From: Rhabdophis nuchalis
Lineage: Eukaryota; Chordata; Lepidosauria; Squamata; Natricidae
Direction of reading: 5' to 3'
DNA: 64,000 bases
Assembly (NCBI GenBank): GCA_039707465.1
Contig: CM077644.1
Coordinates: 144,120,962-144,184,961, forward strand
Shown: positions 10,980-23,007 of the stretch, one piece after another
Layout: the number at the start of each line of letters is the position of its first letter
Position numbering within the stretch: the first letter of the stretch is position 1
Position numbers and translations under genes: made by a program
Notes under the pieces: generated by a model
What the model was told of the DNA's origin: nothing
What the model saw: the letters and a program-made list of their open reading frames with translations, nothing else
Databases searched by the model: none

Positions 10980-12330
10980 GTTGTATTATTTATGAATTTG
11001 TATGTTGCTCATCTCACTATTGAAGCAACTCTGGTTTTGGTTTTATACAACATTTGAATGTGTGGTTGATAGCTTAGCTTTTTTTGTTGTTTCTAGATTT
11101 ATGTTGTGCCTTTCATTCTGGAGATTAAGACATGTATAGCACACTTTTTTTTTCCTCCACGCAATGACCTTATGAAGTAGGTTGTTCTGAGAAAGCGAGG
11201 GGGGAATGGCTCAAAGTCACTCATTGAGCTTTGGTGGGCAACTTTCTACAGCTCTAAAGTAATCCATTATTAAAGGAAATTAGTGATAACAAAGGGAATC
11301 TAGAGATTCTACTAACTGCCTCATGCAGATGCCAGCGGTAAGTGAAAGAGATAAAGAAATGTGCTGTACCAGCATGAGATTTTAGCACTTCAGTCTTATC
11401 AAAAATTGGCAGCCCTCACAATGTTCTACAAGGAAGGTAGCTGTTTTATATGTCTGTTTAGCTCATGGATATCTTTTTAAAATTAGCATGGCAGAAGAGA
11501 AACCAGCAAACAACAAAACCTGCACATCTACCTGTTATTCATTGAGTGGTGCTTAGCATTTGTAAAAGCAGGAAGGAGCAAGAAATATGTAAATGCATAA
11601 TTGACACCTGCCCACTTCTCTGTGATCCTGTATGTAGCTCCCCTATACTTAACCAGAGATTGTTTATGTTCAGCAGAAAAACTGGAATGCCTCTGGTGAG
11701 CATGGCTAATCCGTCCTCAAAATAACACTTTTAACACATAGCAGTTTACAGGGTTTCAATCAGTTATATTTCCATATCTTCATATTTCTAATAGATGCTT
11801 GTTCTTCTGTTATTCAGGTTCACATGTACTGTTTCAACTACTGCTCTCAAAATGCAGTATGCTTATCCAATAATACAATTTGCTTTTTAGAGTTTGTATT
11901 CTTTGGATTGGCTGTGCCTCCTTTCCCGCTTATCATTCTTGGGATTTCTCAGGCCTGAAAATTAATCTAGTTTTGATGGACTAAATCTATTGCCACTGAG
12001 AATATATTCTTTAATTGTCTGCCAAGGCACCATTAGGTTTTATGAAACAGAAATGAAAAGCCAAGAAGGAATACAGATTGAAAGTCAAAGTGAAAGCAGC
12101 GCAGAGACAAAAGAATGAACAACCACACTAGCGTACAAAGCAGATGCAGGAATAGGTGATGGCCTGGGGAAATGAAAGGTGCCAGATTGTTTTATTGCAG
12201 TGATATAAAATAGTAGATTCTTGAGCCCTTCTGAAAAAGGGAACATGAATTTGAATTATGTATGCAAACTCCACAATTAACCCGCACACTTCCAAAACAG
12301 AAGTTCCTCATAACTCAATATTTATCCTGG
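10980..12330. other. Intergenic, no recognised feature
   Basis: Mixed AT-rich DNA between two L2 copies. I see no ORF with family resemblance and no clear repeat boundary. Confidence 0.5.
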
Positions 12331-12344
12331 AAAGATATATCAAT

Positions 12345-13052
12345 AATCAATAATCAATAATTTAATTTGTTGACCACTCCCTCTCCCCAAAGGGACTCGG
12401 AGCGGTGCACAGGGCGAATAAAACAATAAATACACATACACATGATAAAAACAAATTAAATATATCCCTGCGCTAAAAATTACCAATTAAAATACTAAAA
12501 TCCCTATCTAAAATTATTAACAATCCCATAGACGAGAGACTACCCTAGGCCGGCCAAGCAGAACAAATATGTTTTTAGTTTTAGATGGAAGGAGCGGAGG
12601 TCCGTAGTTCTAATGTCGGGGGGAAGGTCGTTCCAGAGGGCTGGGCCCGCCACAGAGAGAGCCCTTCCCCTGGGCGTCGCCCGCTGACAAAGTCTAGTGG
12701 ACGGCACCCGGAGAAGTCCCTCTCTGTGGGAGCGAATCGGCCGTGTGGATGTATGAGGCAGGATCCAATCCTGCAAATAGCTAGGTCCCGAGCCATGGAG
12801 CGCTTTGAAGATGATAACTAAAACCTTGAAGCGCACCCGGAAGACGACAGGCAGCCAGTGCAGCTCGCGCAAGAGCGGTGTTACATGGGTAAACCTTAAG
12901 GTTCCCATAATTGCTCGCGCGGCTGCATTCTGGACTAGCTGAAGTCTCCGAGTGCACCTCAAGGGGAGCCCCATGTAGAGAGAGTTACAATAGTCCAGTC
13001 GGGATGTCATGAGAGCATGAGTGACTGTGCGAAGGGCGTCCCGATCCAATAT
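12345..13052 (-). mobile_element. L2/CR1-type LINE, 5'-truncated
   Basis: The 3' tail begins with repeated 'aatcaataatc' and the conserved complement of the '...ccgctccgagtccctttgggg...' segment. The RT C-terminus follows to about 13050. It is shorter than the copy at 10 kb. Confidence 0.9.
12540..13049 (-). pseudogene. L2-type RT C-terminal fragment (169 aa)
   Basis: An open frame with SRLDYCNSLYMGLPL, HWLPVVFRVRFK, IRSHREGLLRVPS and a terminal LKTYLFCLAGL. It matches the C-terminal third of the ORF at 23008-24798 and has no catalytic motifs. Confidence 0.9.
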
Positions 13053-13654
13053 GAATTTCCTCTGAGTAGAATATGCATTAGTGTTGTCAGAATGCTGAAT
13101 TTTTGATAGTCAAGATTAGAGTATATTAATTTGTATGTTTGGTGAACACTTGGCATCAAGAGTCGTTTGCATTAAACATTGAAGTTGAGTTCTAATTACA
13201 AAGTTAAATGAAAAAAAAGTAAGCACTGTTGGGATAGAACATGACATTTAAATTCCACCATCACCAAATTTGAGTCAAGAAAATAATGCAGAATTATGGT
13301 CAAAACCAGTTCAGAAATACTTCATGAGTGAAATTAATATATATGGCTAAACTGAGCCACATTTGGCTATGGTTAAGTCACACTATGATGTTTTTGATTT
13401 TGCTTTAATTATTATCAGCCATTATGACTAATTTAGCAATTTATCTTTAAACATACTGATTTACATGATGTGCTAGCCCAATCACTGACCTTTGCTGCCC
13501 CAACCAAATGTAACCAATAAGATGTACATACTTGAGTCACATCACAAGATAAGACTTCTAAATGTTACAATATGACATTTAACTTTGGAAGGCATGCTAG
13601 TTTTGACAGCCATGCTGCTATGTTAATAATGATTTAGAAAGATAGGGCAATTCT

Positions 13655-14005
13655 CCAGACATGAATGGACATTTGAGAGGCAGCCACAAAAAAGAGGGGT
13701 CAACCTATTTTTCAAAGCACCAGAAGGCAAGGCAACAAATAGTAATATAGTAATATGTAATAATCCGTAGTAATGTGGATGGAAACAAAACAAGGAGAGA
13801 AGCAACCTGCAATTTAGAAGAAACTTCCTAACGATGAGAACAATTAACTGGTGGAAGGGCTTGCCTTCAGAAGTAGTGGGTGCTCCATCATTGGATGCAT
13901 TTAAGAAAGAGACTGGACAGCTGTTTGTCTGAAATGGTACACGGTTTCCTACTTGAGCAGGACTAGAAGACCTCCAAGGTCCCTTCCAATGTTCTATGTT
14001 CTTGA
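13655..14005 (+). mobile_element. Classical CR1 LINE, 3' end
   Basis: The sequence runs through 'aggagagaagcaacctgcaa', 'ggtggaagggcttgcctt' and '...gaccttccaaggtcccttccaatgttctatg'-like blocks typical of the CR1 RT C-terminus and 3' end. The CR1 ORF is degraded (a short insertion of 'aatagtaatatag' repeats near 13740). Confidence 0.8.
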
Positions 14006-14028
14006 CTAGTATCCTTTGACCCATAGTG

Positions 14029-14163
14029 CAGGGGTCTCCAACCTTTGCAACTTTAAGTCTGAAGGACTTCAGCTCCCAGAATTCTCCAGCCAGCAAAGCT
14101 GGCTGGAGAAGTCTGGGAACTGAAGTCCTTCAGACTTAAAGTTGCAAAGGTTGGAGACCCCTG
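14029..14163. mobile_element. Palindromic hAT-like MITE (135 bp)
   Basis: The two halves are near-perfect inverted repeats: 'caggggtctccaacctttg' at the left end and its complement at the right, meeting at 'ccagcaaagctggctgg'. It is almost identical to 57140-57274 and related to 21013-21117. No convincing TSD is visible at this copy. Confidence 0.85.
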
Positions 14164-14658
14164 CGTGGCATGGAGGCTTGCTGTGTTGCCAGCCTTTCTT
14201 CTCCTTTAATTTTATGAGTCATGTTTTATGTAGAGGAAATTCACTTTCAAACCCAGCATTTCCAGTTAAGGATGAGAGCAAGACAGCCTGAATTGCTGGT
14301 GCAAGTCAATACCAGCAATACAGAGTTAGATAAAAAGCTATACTGTCAGCAGATCACCAAGATTCAGTACAGAGTCTCTTCTGTTTTAGAAAAATGCGGT
14401 TGAAATTACCATAATGCAAGGCAACCCTCTCTAACAGACTGGAATAGAAACTATCAATAACAATACAGAAAATAAAAAATAATGAAGCTCAGTAACATAT
14501 TGAAAAAGAACATACATGCATACGTTGACATATATACATACACACATATATTCAGAAATAAAACATTTAATTATATTCATGTTTATGAATACATTTGAAT
14601 AGATAAATGCTGTAATTCTTTGTCACTAAATTTGATTGAATTTGTCTATTACTTTTTC

Positions 14659-15274
14659 CTTTTGAAAAAGTTTTATTAAAACAAGTTTCCCCCTTTTTTA
14701 TCCCCCCCACATATAATATAAATCACATACAAGTAATGTACCCCTCCCCTCCCCCCATCATAGAATAAAATTCTCAATCAAATATTAGATATTATACCCC
14801 CTCGCCTCCCGACAAACATAATATAAATTTCTCTTAGTATAATCTAAATCAATCTCCCATTAACAGCATCTTCTAATTTAATTAAACAAGTGTAAATCAT
14901 AGTATAACCATATCCCGTTATTCCCATCTCTATGCTACTTATCCAGATATATTTCCCCACCCACCACCCTAACCCCCCCACCTCCCACTCAATCCCACCC
15001 CCCTGACTTCCGCTATACACCACTTTAAAGATTCCAAACATCCCAAATATTATTTACTCTGTTCACCTATCAATCCAAACATTCTTACCTAAAGGCTACA
15101 TGGTATTTCCCAGTCTGGTATTTATTCTGTATATAATTAATCCATTTTGCCCATTCCTGTGTATAATTCTCCTGCTTCTGATCTTTTAAAAAAGCTGAAA
15201 TTTTTGCCATTTCCGCAAACCCCGCCACTTTCTGAGTCCATTGATCAATTGATGGTAAAAAATCTTTCTTCCAA
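14659..15274 (-). mobile_element. L1-like LINE 3' region with 16-bp TSD
   Basis: The insert is flanked by a perfect 16-bp direct repeat tgtctattactttttc (14643-14658 and 15275-15290). On the minus strand the insert ends with AATAAAACTTTTTC and contains a G-rich polypurine stretch (plus strand C-rich at about 14955-15005), as in L1 3' UTRs. There is no ORF with RT motifs. The L1 assignment is inference; the TSD is directly visible. Confidence 0.75.
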
Positions 15275-15700
15275 TGTCTATTACTTTTTCAAAGTCTGTT
15301 GTTCATTGAATTTTTTTGGCCAATGTAATTTCACACATTTTTAATTCAACAATAATATAGTTTTAATTTTCCAGTGACTGCATTAACAAATCTAGCAATT
15401 TAGCTAACTATAAAGATTAAATCATTTTTTTAATGCTGAATAGATTTGTTTGCTACATAGACAATAAGCCTGCTTCAGGGTTCATTTTAAAAGACTGTTG
15501 GGTGATTTTCCAAGTGGAGTACTTGGTGCCCTGTGAATTTGGTTGTTTGCTTGCAGACATTTCAATATCCAACAAGACCATAATCAAGGCACTATCAAGA
15601 AGAAAACAATACTGATTACCTGGTAGGGAGCAAACTCCATACTTGCTAGCACTGATGATGTTACCTAATTGAGTAATGAGATGTTTGCAAACAAAACAAT

Positions 15701-16034
<334 letters not shown>

Positions 16035-16089
16035 GCTCAGAGAGCACCAAGGACTGCAGGAGCTATGTATATTCTCATCTATTGAATTT

Positions 16090-17828
16090 TCCAAGTGCCT
16101 TCCCAAACATTCAACCTAAAACGGATTATTTGCATACTGCTATCAACTATCACAGTTTGTTTACAATTACCAATTTGTTTACATCCTTACTAATAATAAT
16201 CTGAAGAATTGCAATTTATATAATGCAAATTTAATAGATAGTACTATCAACCTGCGGCTTATTTTTTATAATCAATTCATTTTGGCTTGTTGAAATAGAT
16301 TTAGGCCCAATTCTCTGCCACAAAGAATCCTAATGAGATTCATCAACACACATAACAATTTTCTAATGTTAAGATGATCAAGACAAAATATCTGAATACT
16401 GTATCTTATTAGCGTATCATGGATTGATTCTGATTTTGGTCTTATCAGAAATTCTTGAATTTGACGTTTGAAATTTGGTTGGTATTTGCACCCGTTCAAA
16501 TTTCTATCATTTATTCAGAAATTATAGAATTGCCATTGACAGTTAACTCACAAATTCTATAACATTTCCTTCTTCTTACTTTATGTATTGAACAAATGGA
16601 TGCTGATTCTTGCAATTGTCCAAGGACTGTGAGAAGATGAGATAGATCAGGCCCAAAACTTATTCCACTTTCTCCAAACTTTTAACTTTTGAAATATGTC
16701 AGATGGTAACTCTTACTTTCAGGAAAGAACGACATTCTTCTAACCAAAGAAGAATCCAATGCTAACTTAATTTCTTCAATTCCTTGAATTCCAATGTTTT
16801 TCATAATTAAATATATGTTTGCCATACATGAGAACAAACAAAAGGCAACAGAACAAGAAGTGGTGGAAATAAATTTTTCCCCCCTATTAGTCACTTTAAC
16901 TGCTATTATTCTGCCAAGCAACAATAACAGAATATGGCCTAATAGTATGTTTCACTTTAATTTTGCACAGAAGGGGATCATTATTCCATTTTAATCTTTT
17001 GCAAAGCTTAGTTCAAGATATCAAAATCCACATGTTAAATTTGTTTCTGTGATTCTTTATCAATGCTAGTCAACATAACTTTTAAATCTGACGCTGCTTG
17101 AAATGTAGTTAATTGAAACTGAATATGAAATATGTTTCTGGATTCCTAAGAAAAATAAATGTTCTGTTTTTATAGTAAGATCTCAAATATGTTCATTTTT
17201 CTTAATCTTTGTTTTTACTTCAATTACAAGATTGAACAAAATATTTGAGAGTGAGCATCCTTATTTGGTAACCTCTATTATCTGAAATAGATTCCATATG
17301 CAATCATTTACGCTAATTATTGTTTTTGTCAGAGTACATAAATGAATAATTATAAAAATAAGCTTACTTCTAATAATAATTTTTGAGAAATATACTTTCT
17401 ATTCTTTCAAATACATTATCTAACTGTAGCAAAGCTGGTGGAGTTTTATTATATTTAGTATAGTATGTTATATTTAGTTCTCTCCTATTTGGCTCCACTG
17501 TATTTCTTTTAGGAATAAACCTAGATTGATCTGAAGAAATATATCAACTTTAGACTATACCAATGCTTTGGCCAATGATGGAAAAATATGTTTGGTTGAA
17601 CAATGCAATAGGCCTGTATGATAACACATGTTGATAGTCTTAATTAGATATAAGATTTTAACATTTATGGAAGATATCACATGGGCATTTTTTCTGGTGT
17701 ATTGCTGAAATGTCTAATTACAAGTTTAAGCTACAAAATGTAGCCATAAACTTATAACAGTCATTTTCATGGTAAATGTCAATGCAACTCTTTCAGCTCA
17801 GAGTTTATTTCCATATAAAGAAATGGAT
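16090..17828. other. Intergenic, no recognised feature
   Basis: AT-rich DNA with scattered stop codons in all frames. I recognise no repeat boundaries. Confidence 0.4.
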
Positions 17829-17848
17829 AAGAAATTCCTCTTGTCCTT

Positions 17849-18212
17849 GGAAAGAGAGGGGAAAAAGAGAGAAGAGAGGAGAAATGAGAGGAGGAAATAA
17901 GAAGGCAGAGAAGGGAGCTTGAGAAGATAGGAGTAAGGCTGTTGCAAAATAAGATGGAGACAAGGGGTGGCAAGAAAGCAATCCAAACTGTGTTATACAG
18001 TAGATAAGAACGTGTATAGAGATTAATGATGAATAGATAAATGTTAAATAGCATTAAAAAAAAGATAAGAGTACTGGACAAGAAAGTCTCCTACATTGCT
18101 TTCTAACGTCTACATTCTGTGATTAATATTTAACTTGCTATTCAGTGTGTAAATATATCATCCAATGTTCTACATGCAATGAAATAAAATTAAAGAACTA
18201 CTAAAAAAAAAG
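17849..18212 (+). mobile_element. L1 LINE 3' UTR with 20-bp TSD
   Basis: A perfect 20-bp direct repeat (aagaaattcctcttgtcctt) flanks the insert at 17829-17848 and 18213-18232. The insert opens with a polypurine tract (17850-17940) and ends in an A-rich tail after 'gaactactaaaa'. A purine-rich 3' UTR, a poly-A tail and a long TSD are the L1 hallmarks. Confidence 0.85.
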
Positions 18213-18234
18213 AAGAAATTCCTCTTGTCCTTCA

Positions 18235-19340
18235 ACACACTAATGTTCCAAATACAAGATGAACCATCTACCGAAGCCTATCCATGCAAAATAGCTTTTA
18301 GCTTCTGTTGGTTTGCTTGCTACTACTTTTTTCAGCTATCTTTCTAGTTCTAGCTGGAAGACTCTACATGACCACAAACCAACCAAGATAAGTTTTGCTA
18401 GCTTTGTGAAAAGCCCTAACTGTAACATGTGGAATCATTTATTTATAAGGCTACAATGAACAGAATAGAAAAACTCAAAAAGCCACTAGATAGTAGCAGA
18501 GAAAAGTGGGTCCTGTACCTGTTGGAAAGACCACAGAATCCATGATTTGCATATTGAAGGTCCGAGGAAATTCCTAACGTGATACTGAAAAAATTCTAGA
18601 GTTATTGCCATCACTAATATTTTTGAGCTGGCTGAGCCAATGAATTGGCAGCTTCTCTTATTCCTGTATGCTTCAAGTGATGTCACTGGCATTAAATGGA
18701 GCATTTAGATTCTGGGGGGAGGGAACCCAAACATTTACTAACATTTAAGAACAGAAGCTTGGTTGGCCGAGTAAATTGAACTAAGAATAGAAAGGGAATG
18801 TGGGGGCATGTTACATCTTTGTTCAAGTGATATGAATTCCATAATTTGTAATTACAGATGACATCATTTGCACAATGGCATGATTACTTGGGTATTCAAT
18901 TAGCAATAATTACATCTTGAATAAGCTTTGTTTTGGAATAGTTATAAAGAATCAGTGTACCTTTTTTTTAAAAAAAAAAGATAAATTCACTTAATTTATT
19001 TTTTATAATTTTATTTTGCAATCTGTTTTTCTTAGCGAGGAAAGAAATAAAGTCTACTCCCTTTGTTCAGCATAACAAAACTTCATTAAATAACATAGAT
19101 CGAATTAAAGTATGGCAATACCATCAACAAGAATAGTTAGGGATGTTCTTGGAAATACAGACTCAATTGTTAGCGATTACAAGTGGAATGGTAACTTGTA
19201 GCATTTTCTTAGATGGGCGTTGGAGAAGAGACGGGCCCAGATGCAAATTTCAGCAAATCTTTGTTCTAAGAAAAATGGAATATGGAATAAAACTTTACTT
19301 TCTCCTGAAAGCTGATGGAATAGACAAAGGAGAATGAAAC
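18235..19340. other. Intergenic, no recognised feature
   Basis: AT-rich DNA with a short T/A homopolymer junction near 18963-18980 and nothing else identifiable. Confidence 0.4.
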
Positions 19341-19344
19341 ATTC

Positions 19345-19775
19345 CATAAACAAGGCAGAATAACATAGTTGGAAGGGACATTGGAGGTCTTCTAGTCCAA
19401 CCTCCTGCTTGAGCAGGAGACTCTATACTATTTCAGAAAAGTGGTTGTCCAATCTCTTTTTAAAAATCTCCAGTGATGGAGCAGCTACAAATTCTGGTTG
19501 CAAGTTTTGCCAAAATCCTTCTGATTTCCAGGCTGGTTCTCCCATTGATTAGTTTCCATCCATTGCTTGTCCTGCCATCAGGTGCCTTGGAGAGTTGGTT
19601 GACTCTCTCTTCTTTGTGGCAGATCCTTAGATATTGGAACACAGCTATCATGTCACCCTAGTCCTTTGCCTTTTTATATTATAGCAACCAAACCTGGATG
19701 CAATACTATATTACAGGTATGGTCTTACTAAGGCATTATAAAGTGGTACTAACACTTCTTGTGATCTTGAATCTG
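19345..19775 (-). mobile_element. Classical CR1 LINE, 3' part
   Basis: The complement of the CR1 3' end starts at about 19360 ('gttggaagggacattggaggtc') and continues through the RT C-terminus ('ggcattataaagtggtactaac' near 19735). The same region is better preserved at 29757-30418. Confidence 0.85.
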
Positions 19776-20839
19776 AAGGATAGACTTCAGACTAACAGGA
19801 ATTGTCCCAGAACCTGGAAAGTTATTGCAGGAGTGGAGTTAGATATATAATGATGATAACATCACAGAAAAGGTGACAATTATTCCTTGTAGTCATCAAG
19901 CCATTCCAATCTTCCCCAATCTGGTGCCCTCCACATGTATAGGATGAATTCACAGAATTCCTAGATGGCATAGGCAGTGATTGGCCAAGACTAAGTTATT
20001 ACACACTACACTGCCAAATATGAATCTATGTGAGCAAAAAGTATACAGATTTTAAAGAGGGTTTTAGAATGGAAACTGACCAGCAGATCTTAATTTATTC
20101 ATGTCTATGCTTTCTATAAAGTATGCAGGTAGATGCTTTAGGAACATTAGTTAGGGCACCAGATGGAGATTGTGGAAAACTGCCTAAAGGTAACCACTAT
20201 TATCTTGAACTGGATCTAGAAACATATTGTAATTTACGTTGGTAGAAGTTTCAGTTTTTGCAGCCCGTTGTTTCAGTAAACAAGGGAAATTTTCTTAACT
20301 GCATTCCACAGAAAGCTCATAGCGTAATCCAAATTGTTTTTCCTAACATCTTTCCATCTCCTGATACATAATTCTGAATGCAATAAAACAATGCTCTTTC
20401 ACAATTCAGAACTGTAGATAAAATGAAGCCATTCTTTGCTACATAGATTTACATGGGAATGAACATTGACATCTGCTGCAATTCAATTCCTCCAGACAGA
20501 ACAATTTAAAATTACTTTTATTTTATCTACAGTTCTGCAAAGGGCTTGAAAGTTACGATTCTCATTTTCTCCCAGTTGTTTAATTATGGAATAGTCTAAT
20601 TTATTGACTTTCAATGTACTTTACTGTATGCTGACAGAGGACACAACCTAACGATTGCTGTACAAAACTGAAAGTTGCATGGAAGAAATGATGATGCACT
20701 TTTGTGTATATTTACTTAGAAATAAACTTCACTGTTCAGCTGAACGTACATCAAGATAAGTACATATAAAGTTACAGTCTTAGTTGCTGTTACTTCATTA
20801 CATTAATAAGCCTTTATAATTTGTACAAATGATTATGAC

Positions 20840-21190
20840 TATAATTTTATTCTGCCTTTCTTAAATATATAGTATAACTCAAGGCAGAAAACATGCCTAG
20901 TACTCCTGCCTCCTGTCTTCCTCACAACAGCTCTGTGAGTTGAGCTGGGCTGAGAGAGAGTAGCTAGCCTAAGGTCACCCAGCTAGCTTTCATGCCTAAG
21001 GATGGTCTAGAACAGGGGTCTCCAACCTTGGCAACTTTAAGACTTGTGGATTTTGGCTGAGGAACTCTGGGAGTTGAAGTCCACAAGTCTTAAAGTTGCC
21101 AAGGTTGGAGACTCCTGGTCTAGAACTCACAGTCTCCTTATTTTTATGCCAGCACCTTTACCACTATAGCAAACTGACTTTCTATTTATA
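20840..21190 (-). mobile_element. tRNA-derived / MIR-like SINE split by a palindromic MITE
   Basis: The segment 'aaggtcacccagctagctttcatgcc' followed by 'tctagaactcacagtctcc' and 'gcacctttaccactatag' is typical of a minus-oriented squamate SINE. The palindromic MITE at 21013-21117 interrupts it, duplicating gtctagaa. Confidence 0.65.
21013..21117. mobile_element. Palindromic hAT-like MITE (105 bp)
   Basis: Arms reading 'caggggtctccaaccttggc' and the complement meet near 'ggctgaggaactctgggag'. A perfect 8-bp duplication gtctagaa flanks it (21005-21012, 21118-21125), proving insertion into the surrounding SINE. Confidence 0.9.
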
Positions 21191-21984
21191 TAAATCTATT
21201 TATATATTTATAAATATAATAAATTCAGATTGCTAAAGTGGAATTTGAACACATGGTCTTCCTCATTCCAGCTTTGTGCCTTACCACTCCATAGAACTGG
21301 CTCTGGTTAATGATAATTTGAAAGTTTGTTAGTGGTTTTAATTTTGGCTCTATGTAACGAAATGCAAACTAGTCCACAATATTCTATGCCATCAAATATT
21401 TCTCGCCCATAAATCTGAATCTGTATTTGATTGTTTTAATGTGTTTTGGCATATTAATCTATTTATATATTTATATACTTATGTGTTTATGTACTTATAT
21501 ATTTATATTTATATATTATAATTATAATTATGTACTCAAAGGCAGACCTTATGCTACTGCGAGAGTCCCCTATCTCGCAGGTCTGGCCCTCCGCTTTAAC
21601 GAGGGCCCGCCTTGATGAGGGATTTATTAATCCGGAGAGGTGGGCGAAGCGTGGTCTTAGGGGTTTTTTAGTCAGGAATTTGTTGTCTATTTTAGGGGGT
21701 ACCAGGGAGGGGGGAGGGTATAGACAGGTTGAGACTAGCAAGAAGGGAACGGGCCGAGCCAGCAGATCGCGGAAGGAGGCGGATGGATCCACTAAGAGGG
21801 GGGATACATGGGTCGTTTCCATGGAGGGCCTACCCATCGAGAGGGTGGCAGGGAGAGGCAGATCCGATGGGAGACAGGTTCTATCCTCCCGGTTGGGGGC
21901 GCGTGGCCGATGGTTGCAGACGGTCAGGTGCCACAACCCCCGCAGGCTAGGTGGTCAGGGATTACAGGGCTAGGGCCTGTGGCT

Positions 21985-22943
21985 GATGTTTTGCAATGCC
22001 AGGTCCATGGTCAACAAAGCCCCCCCTCATCCATGACCTTGTGTCAGAGGGGGAGCCTGACCTGGTGGGAATTGCGGAGACCTGGTTGGGCCACGAGGGA
22101 GGACTCCCCCTTGTTGAAATGTGCCCACCAGGTTACCGCGCGTTTCATCAGCCCAGGGCCCTAGCCAGGGGTGAAGGGGTAGTGGTTATTGTTAGGGAAG
22201 GTCTTGAGCCAAGAGAGACCATTGTGCCACAGACCACCGGCTGTGAGTCCCTCTGCGTGAAGTGGGGCCTAGGGAGGCAGTTGGGCTTGCTGGTTGTATA
22301 CCTGGCTCCCCGCTATGTAGCAGCAGCCCTGCCCGAGCTCCTTGAGGTGATCACTACGATGGCAGTTGAGACCCCCAGACTAGTAGTCATGGGGGATTTT
22401 AACCTGCCATCGGTGGGCGCATCATCCGAGGCAGCTCGGGAGTTCATGGATTCCATGACGGCCATGGACCTGACCCAAGTAATTCAGGGTCCCACGCACG
22501 AGGGTGGACGTACGCCGGATCTAACTTTCGTCTCTGGCCAATGGAAGAGTGATCTGGGTATAGGGGATATAGTCATCACACCCCTGTCATGGTCAGATCA
22601 CTCACTTCTCCGGCTCGACTTTCCAATCGCTACACCCCACCGCAGGGAGGCGGAACCTGAGTCATCTATATGGTTCCGCCCCAGGCGCCTGATGGACCCC
22701 GATAGGTTCCAGACGGCGCTTGGGCCACTTCCTGTATCCCTGACCCGCGCCCCAATGGAGGACCTTGTGGACGCATGGAATACTGCGGCCACGGGAGCCT
22801 TGGATCAGGTCGCGCCCTTGCGGCCTCTATTGCGGCGACGAACCACCCTGGCTCCTTGGTTTACCGAGGAGCTAAGGGTGATGAAGCGCCACAAGAGATG
22901 TCTAGAGAGGAGATGGAGATCCACTCGGTCTGAATCTGACTGA
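21985..22943 (+). pseudogene. L2 endonuclease domain (frameshifted, stop-interrupted)
   Basis: Endonuclease of the exonuclease-endonuclease-phosphatase fold, which nicks target DNA for target-primed reverse transcription. Visible motifs: NARSMVNK at the N-terminus (in another frame), an ETW segment with the catalytic Glu, GDFN near 22393, and SDHSLL near 22593. A run of Cs near 22019-22027 appears to have gained one base, putting the NARS motif out of frame with the rest. A TGA at 22941 ends the frame, after which recognisable linker sequence continues towards the RT. The domain was therefore part of a single ORF2 and is now non-functional. Confidence 0.85.
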
Positions 22944-23007
22944 ACACAGGTGAGAGCCCATTTACGGACTTACCTTGTGGCACTGAGAGTGGCCAAACGT
23001 CATCATT

